Made by a program: the position numbers and the translations under genes
Notes under the pieces: generated by a model
Database searches by the model: none
What the model saw: only the letters and a program-made list of their open reading frames with translations
Told to the model about the DNA's origin: nothing
From: Paenibacillus_AB sp036577625
GTDB lineage: Bacteria; Bacillota; Bacilli; Paenibacillales; NBRC-103111
DNA: 64,000 nt
Assembly (NCBI RefSeq): GCF_036577625.1
Contig: NZ_JARBDC010000005.1
Coordinates: 1-64,000, forward strand
Direction of reading: 5' to 3'
In this document: positions 59,971 to 64,000 of the stretch, in pieces
How the letters are laid out: the number at the start of each line of letters is the position of its first letter
Numbering within the stretch: position 1 is the first letter of the stretch

Positions 59971-61166
59971 ATGTTTTGTTTCTGATGATATCGTTTCCCG
60001 AAAACTCCAAGGGCTCCAATTTGTATACGGACCTTGCACAGGAGTTTTATCGTAATGGACATCATGTTTATGTCGCAACCTTGCTCGAGAACAAATACGG
60101 ACGCAATACCTGCTTGCAGGAAGAGCAAGGATTGAAGGTGTTACGAATCAAAAGCGGCGATCTGTTCAATGTCGGAGCCATCAGAAAGGGACTCTCGACC
60201 ATCAGGCTGCCGGCAATATTTAAGCAAGCGATCAACGAATATTTTAAAGGCGTTAAATATGATTTGGTTGTGTACCCCACGCCGCCGATCACGTTTGCTT
60301 CTGTCGCGAACTATATCAAGAAAAGGGATCGCTGCAAAACGTATCTGATACTTCGCGATATTTTCCCGCAAAACGCACGGGATTTGGGCATGATTTCGGG
60401 AGGTCCGGTGTTTGCTTACTTTCGAATGTTGGAAAAGAAGTTGTACGCGATTTCCGACCATATCGGCTGCATGTCTAAGGGCAACATCGAGTATGTGATG
60501 AAACATAACCGGGAAGTAAGCAGGGATAAGTTGGAGTTATTGCCCAATTGGAAAAAGGTGAATCGGAAGAGCGATGGAATCAATACGGCCATTAAAGCGA
60601 AATACGGTTTGGAAAACAAATTTGTGGCTATTTTCGGAGGCAATCTGGGTAAGCCGCAGGAGCTTGATTTTTTACTTGAATTGGCGGCGCTATACCGACA
60701 ACAGGAAGATATTGCATTTCTTATTATCGGAGACGGTACTGAGCGACAAAGACTGGAGGCAAAAATTCGCGAAATGTCTTTGGAAAACGTGTTGTTGAAA
60801 GAAAAGGTGCCCACATCGGACTATGATGAGTTAGTAAGGGTATGCGACATCGGACTGATCAATTTAAACAGGCATTTTACGATACCAAACATTCCCTCTA
60901 AAACGTTGTCCTATTTCGAAGCGGGCATCCCGATATTGGCGGCGGTAGACCGTAACACGGATTACGCGGACATTTTGGCGGAAGCGCAAGCGGGTCTTTG
61001 CTCGGTAACGGGCGAATTGGAGGAGTATAGAAAAAATTTCGATAAGTTGTATCGAAATGAATCATTGAGAAAGCGTCTCGGAATGAACGGAAGGGACTAT
61101 TTGGATAAGCATTGGACGGTAGAACAAGCTTACGCGACGATTAAAAAGCATCTGTCGAATGGATAA
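59967..61166 (+). CDS. Glycosyltransferase, WbuB-like (probable L-FucNAc transferase)
   Basis: 399 aa, overlapping fnlC by four bases (ATGA). FLMISFPENSKGSNLYTDLAQEFYRNGHHVYVAT is a WbuB/WcfQ-like GT-B start, and RDIFPQNARDLG is also seen in these. The C-terminal FEAGIPILAAVDRNTDYADI is the donor region. WbuB-type enzymes follow FnlC in several FucNAc clusters, so an L-FucNAc transfer role is likely but inferred. Confidence 0.82.
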   Translation: MNVLFLMISFPENSKGSNLYTDLAQEFYRNGHHVYVATLLENKYGRNTCLQEEQGLKVLRIKSGDLFNVGAIRKGLSTIRLPAIFKQAINEYFKGVKYDLVVYPTPPITFASVANYIKKRDRCKTYLILRDIFPQNARDLGMISGGPVFAYFRMLEKKLYAISDHIGCMSKGNIEYVMKHNREVSRDKLELLPNWKKVNRKSDGINTAIKAKYGLENKFVAIFGGNLGKPQELDFLLELAALYRQQEDIAFLIIGDGTERQRLEAKIREMSLENVLLKEKVPTSDYDELVRVCDIGLINLNRHFTIPNIPSKTLSYFEAGIPILAAVDRNTDYADILAEAQAGLCSVTGELEEYRKNFDKLYRNESLRKRLGMNGRDYLDKHWTVEQAYATIKKHLSNG

Positions 61167-61190
61167 CTCACAATTATTCGTGTACTGATT

Positions 61191-61205
61191 GATACAAAAC
61201 GTAAC
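61191..61205. promoter_or_regulatory. XRE-type operator-like sequence (imperfect)
   Basis: GATAC-AAAAC-GTAAC in the 58-base gap before the UDP-sugar dehydrogenase gene. One arm is changed, as in copy C. It could be chance or an internal control point. Confidence 0.3.
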
Positions 61206-61224
61206 GTAGGAAGAGAGGAAACCA

Positions 61225-62514
61225 ATGATAGGGAAGATATGTGTAGTTGGACTAGGCTACATTGGCCTGCCTACCTCGCTTGTATTTGCAAAGGCCGGTT
61301 TCGAGGTCGTCGGAGTCGATGTCAGCGAACGCGTGGTCAAATCTTTGAACGCCGGAGTTATCCATATTGAAGAGAACGGAATTGAGGAAATTTATGAGGA
61401 TGTATGCAGCCGGTATTCATTTCAAGCGAAAAACTCGCCTGAAATGGCGGATGCATACATCATAGCCGTACCGACACCAGTTAATGAGGACCATACGGCA
61501 AACTTGGATTATGTTGTGTCGGCAACCCGGTCCATTGTACCGTATTTGCGGTCAGGCAACGTCGTTATTGTCGAATCAACAATTCCTCCCAGAACTACGG
61601 ATGACGTTGTCGCCCCCATTCTTGCCGAAGCGGGTTGGAGGGTTGGGGATGAGATTTATTTGGCGCATTGCCCCGAGAGAGTGCTCCCTGGCAACATTTT
61701 TAGAGAGTTGATAGAAAACAACAGAATAATCGGAGGATATAATCCAATCTCGGCGGAAAAAGCCGCCTCATTCTATCGCGCCTTTGTGCGCGGCGAAATC
61801 GTTTTGACATCCTCCACCTCCGCGGAAATGGCGAAATTGATGGAAAATACGTACCGCGACGTCAATATCGCACTGGCTAACGAATTGACTAAAGTTTCTT
61901 CATTGCTCGGTGTCGATGCGTTGGAAGTCATCGAGCTTGCCAATAAACATCCGCGCGTAAATCTACATTCGCCGGGACCGGGAGTCGGAGGCCATTGCAT
62001 AGCCGTGGATCCGTACTTCATCATTGAGAAGGCGCCATCCGCCACACCTCTTATGAGCGTATCGCGTCAAATCAACAATTCGATGCCGGAGTTCGTGGTA
62101 GAACAAGTGGGGAAGCTTGTTCCGCCATATGAGGGCCATTTGATCGCCGCTTTCGGTTTGACCTATAAAGGGAATGTCGACGATATCCGGGAAAGTCCGG
62201 CTTTGGAAGTAGTGCACCAGCTTATGAAAAGAGGATATAAGGTAAGGGTGCACGACCCTCACGTACAACCCGATCATTGTCCGTTTCGGATTCATTCGGC
62301 AGAGGAGGCCTTGAACGAGGCGAGATGTCTGGTTATTCTGGCGGATCATTACGAGTTCCGCTATATTGACCCCGATTGGTTGAAGGGCATGCAGACGCCG
62401 GTGGTGCTCGATACGAAACATTGCGTTACTTTTCCGTCTGGTACGAAAGCGGCACTATTTAACTACGGCAATCTGCATTTGCTTAGAAATGTGGAACCGA
62501 TGGTATTACGTTGA
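61225..62514 (+). CDS. UDP-sugar 6-dehydrogenase, WecC-like (UDP-ManNAc type)
   Basis: 429 aa. VVGLGYIGLPTSLVFAKAGFEVVGVDV (NAD binding), VPTPVNEDHTANLDYV, the AHCPERVLPG region and SPGPGVGGHCIAVDPYF with the catalytic Cys (about residue 263). The pattern matches UDP-ManNAc dehydrogenases (WecC/WbpA-like) better than UDP-glucose enzymes. It would make a uronic acid sugar. A WecB-type epimerase is not in the window; it may be elsewhere or the substrate may differ. AGAGAGGA precedes the ATG. Confidence 0.88.
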   Translation: MIGKICVVGLGYIGLPTSLVFAKAGFEVVGVDVSERVVKSLNAGVIHIEENGIEEIYEDVCSRYSFQAKNSPEMADAYIIAVPTPVNEDHTANLDYVVSATRSIVPYLRSGNVVIVESTIPPRTTDDVVAPILAEAGWRVGDEIYLAHCPERVLPGNIFRELIENNRIIGGYNPISAEKAASFYRAFVRGEIVLTSSTSAEMAKLMENTYRDVNIALANELTKVSSLLGVDALEVIELANKHPRVNLHSPGPGVGGHCIAVDPYFIIEKAPSATPLMSVSRQINNSMPEFVVEQVGKLVPPYEGHLIAAFGLTYKGNVDDIRESPALEVVHQLMKRGYKVRVHDPHVQPDHCPFRIHSAEEALNEARCLVILADHYEFRYIDPDWLKGMQTPVVLDTKHCVTFPSGTKAALFNYGNLHLLRNVEPMVLR

Positions 62515-62546
62515 CGATGTCAATGACAATTGGAGTGATGGACGGT

Positions 62547-63164
62547 ATGAGAGTAAAACGTTGTTTGGACTTTACCATAGCATTGACTGCATTTCTAGTG
62601 TTGCTGCCGCTTATTGGCGTCACGGCATTGTTGGTTCGAATGAAGCTGGGGTCTCCGATCTTGTTCAAGCAGCTTCGACCGGGTTGGCACATGCGGCCGT
62701 TTCAAATCTATAAATTCCGTACGATGGCCGATTTATACGACGAGCACGGGGAACTTTTACCCGCCGAACAGCGTCTTACTCCATTCGGTTCTTTCTTGAG
62801 GCGGTATAGTCTCGATGAGCTTCCGCAGTTGCTTAACGTGATTAAAGGCGAACTAAGCCTGGTTGGTCCAAGGCCGCTCTTGATGAAATACGTGAACCTA
62901 TACAGTCCGGAACAAGCCCGGCGACACGAAGTTCGCCCGGGTATTACGGGATGGGCACAGGTGAACGGAAGAAACTCTTTATCTTGGGAGCAAAAGTTCG
63001 CATTAGATGTTTGGTATGTAGATAACAGGACGAATTGGTTGGATCTGATCATTATTTGGAAAACAGTTCTCAAATTGATCCGCCCCGAAGGGATCAATCA
63101 TTCCGGCTCTGTAACGATGCCTGAATTTCAGGGGAATTCTCAAAAACAGGCGGTCCAACAGTGA
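62547..63164 (+). CDS. Priming sugar-phosphate transferase (PglC-like bacterial sugar transferase)
   Basis: 205 aa from the ATG at 62547 with TTGGAG upstream; the frame also opens from a TTG at 62511 on the previous stop. One N-terminal membrane helix (LDFTIALTAFLVLLPLIGVTALLV), then the catalytic KFRTM, LRRYSLDELPQLLNVIKGELSLVGPRPL and RHEVRPGITGWAQVNGR motifs. It transfers the first sugar-phosphate to undecaprenyl phosphate, here probably diNAc-bacillosamine-P. The next gene's GTG overlaps its stop. Confidence 0.88.
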   Translation: MRVKRCLDFTIALTAFLVLLPLIGVTALLVRMKLGSPILFKQLRPGWHMRPFQIYKFRTMADLYDEHGELLPAEQRLTPFGSFLRRYSLDELPQLLNVIKGELSLVGPRPLLMKYVNLYSPEQARRHEVRPGITGWAQVNGRNSLSWEQKFALDVWYVDNRTNWLDLIIIWKTVLKLIRPEGINHSGSVTMPEFQGNSQKQAVQQ

Positions 63165-63859
63165 AGATACAAACCAAAAACAAAATTGTTATTATCGGTG
63201 CGGGAGGATTGGGTAAAGGAATTGCCCAATTGATCATTGATTTGAACAAGGTCGAGGACGTATGGGAACTCCTCGGTTATTTGGATGACGATATCAACTT
63301 GCGTGGAAAAACGGTCAATAACTATCCCGTCCTTGGACAAATCGAGCTTTTGGCTGATCGCAAATTCCATGATGTTTATGCTATGAGTGCGATCGGTCTT
63401 TCCTCCGGACGTATTCAGATTATTCGCAAAGCGCTGGAAATGAACCGTAATTTGCGTTTTCCTACCTTGATTCATCCTACAGCAATCATAGGGGAAGAAA
63501 CGGAGATCGGGGAAGGCACGTCCGTTGGCGCTTATGCGATTGTGGAACCTGGCAATCGGATCGGTTCCCACGTATTGGTTCATTATGGAACGACGATTGG
63601 CCATGATTGCGTAATCGAAGATTTTTCAACCGTCCTGCCCGGAACGAACGTCTCCGGCTTTGTGAAGCTTTGTTACGGAACGTATTTGGGGACGAACGTT
63701 TCCGTACTGCCCGGTGTAGAAGTAGGAACAAGAACGATTGTAGGGGCGGGGGCTGCCGTTATCCATTCGTTGCCCGCTTACTGCACGGCGGTTGGCGTCC
63801 CTGCAAAATTGATCAAATATCACGATGAAGTGGCTGCTTCTCGTATGGGAGGAGAATAG
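63161..63859 (+). CDS. Sugar O/N-acetyltransferase, PglD/NeuD-like
   Basis: 232 aa from a GTG at 63161 overlapping the previous stop. The N-terminal Rossmann-like part (VIIGAGGLGKGIAQLI) and a left-handed beta-helix of hexapeptide repeats (IIGEETEIGEGTSVGAYAIVEPGNRIGSHVLV, then GHDCVIEDFSTVLPG) define the NeuD/PglD group, whose catalytic His is in the GHD loop. It acetylates the 4-amino sugar made by the aminotransferase. Confidence 0.87.
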   Translation: MKIQTKNKIVIIGAGGLGKGIAQLIIDLNKVEDVWELLGYLDDDINLRGKTVNNYPVLGQIELLADRKFHDVYAMSAIGLSSGRIQIIRKALEMNRNLRFPTLIHPTAIIGEETEIGEGTSVGAYAIVEPGNRIGSHVLVHYGTTIGHDCVIEDFSTVLPGTNVSGFVKLCYGTYLGTNVSVLPGVEVGTRTIVGAGAAVIHSLPAYCTAVGVPAKLIKYHDEVAASRMGGE

Positions 63860-63863
63860 GGAA

Positions 63864-64000
63864 ATGGCAGCATCAGGAAAAAAGAAAATTTATTTGTCCC
63901 CGCCGCATTTAGGGGAAGCAGAACTGAAGTATGTTCAGGACGCCTTCTCTACAAACTGGATTGCTCCTCTCGGCCCGCATGTGGAAGGATTCGAAAGGGA
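63864..64000 (+). CDS. DegT/DnrJ/EryC1 aminotransferase, PglE-like (partial)
   Basis: Only the first 45 codons are present. KIYLSPPHLGEAELKYVQDAFSTNWIAPLGPHVEGFE is the standard N-terminus of the PLP-dependent DegT family (SPPHMG.EE..V..AF.SNW.APLGP). GGGAGGAG precedes the ATG. It would place the 4-amino group on the 4-keto sugar from the PglF-like enzyme. The gene continues past the window. Confidence 0.9.
   Translation, partial: MAASGKKKIYLSPPHLGEAELKYVQDAFSTNWIAPLGPHVEGFER

Overview
The window looks like a chromosomal segment of a Paenibacillus-type bacterium (Bacillota, Bacillales). The basis is the gene content: LplB/YtcP-type sugar ABC transporters with large lipoprotein binding proteins, YunC, DUF423 and M55 proteins, strong AGGAGG ribosome-binding sites, frequent TTG/GTG starts, and a Bacillus-style exopolysaccharide operon. 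Base composition changes visibly along the window. About 19.3-45 kb is GC-rich, with long meaningless antisense ORFs. About 10.2-19.3 kb and 45.9-64 kb are more AT-rich, which suggests a mosaic with acquired parts. No tRNA, rRNA or CRISPR array was seen.

Layout. 0-10.2 kb: the 3' end of a group II intron; a large secreted protein with lamin-tail and PHP-like domains; a LacI regulator; a Gfo/Idh oxidoreductase; a sugar ABC operon (two permeases and a lipoprotein); and a decayed intron reverse transcriptase. 10.2-19.3 kb: an ArsR operon with an SRPBCC-hydrolase fusion, a decayed secreted-repeat gene, a tiny secreted protein, a membrane protein/NmrA pair under a MalT-like regulator, and an orphan immunity-like protein with a CTG start. 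19.3-24.6 kb: a GT2 glycosyltransferase, a large HAD protein, and a secreted helical protein with an unusual promoter and leader. 24.8-33 kb: an operon of a cytoplasmic sulfatase with a complete oligopeptide-type ABC importer. 33-45.9 kb: repeats, then mostly single housekeeping or accessory genes (DinB-like, DUF5694, HD hydrolase, two VOC proteins, RecQ, YunC) and a catabolic operon (M55 aminopeptidase, unknown beta-rich protein, Gfo/Idh dehydrogenase, xylose-isomerase-like protein).

45.9-64 kb is the most interesting part. An XRE repressor resembling prophage repressors lies next to a small divergent gene and the head of a 16-gene exopolysaccharide cluster. At least six copies of a 15-bp palindrome (GATAC-N5-GTATC) occur around it. 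Two of them fill the 17-bp spacer of near-consensus sigma-A promoters: one drives the small gene and one drives the polysaccharide operon. The operon starts with a PilZ (c-di-GMP) protein, followed by a Wzz/kinase pair, a structured leader at the position of the EAR antitermination RNA, and Wzx/Wzy-type assembly genes. Sugar genes point to UDP-N-acetyl-L-fucosamine (FnlA/B/C), a UDP-diNAc-bacillosamine route (PglF/PglD/PglE with a PglC-like primer transferase) and a UDP-ManNAc-type dehydrogenase. The circuit resembles SinR/SinI control of eps in Bacillus subtilis, but the operator is of phage-repressor type. The cluster runs off the right edge inside the aminotransferase gene.
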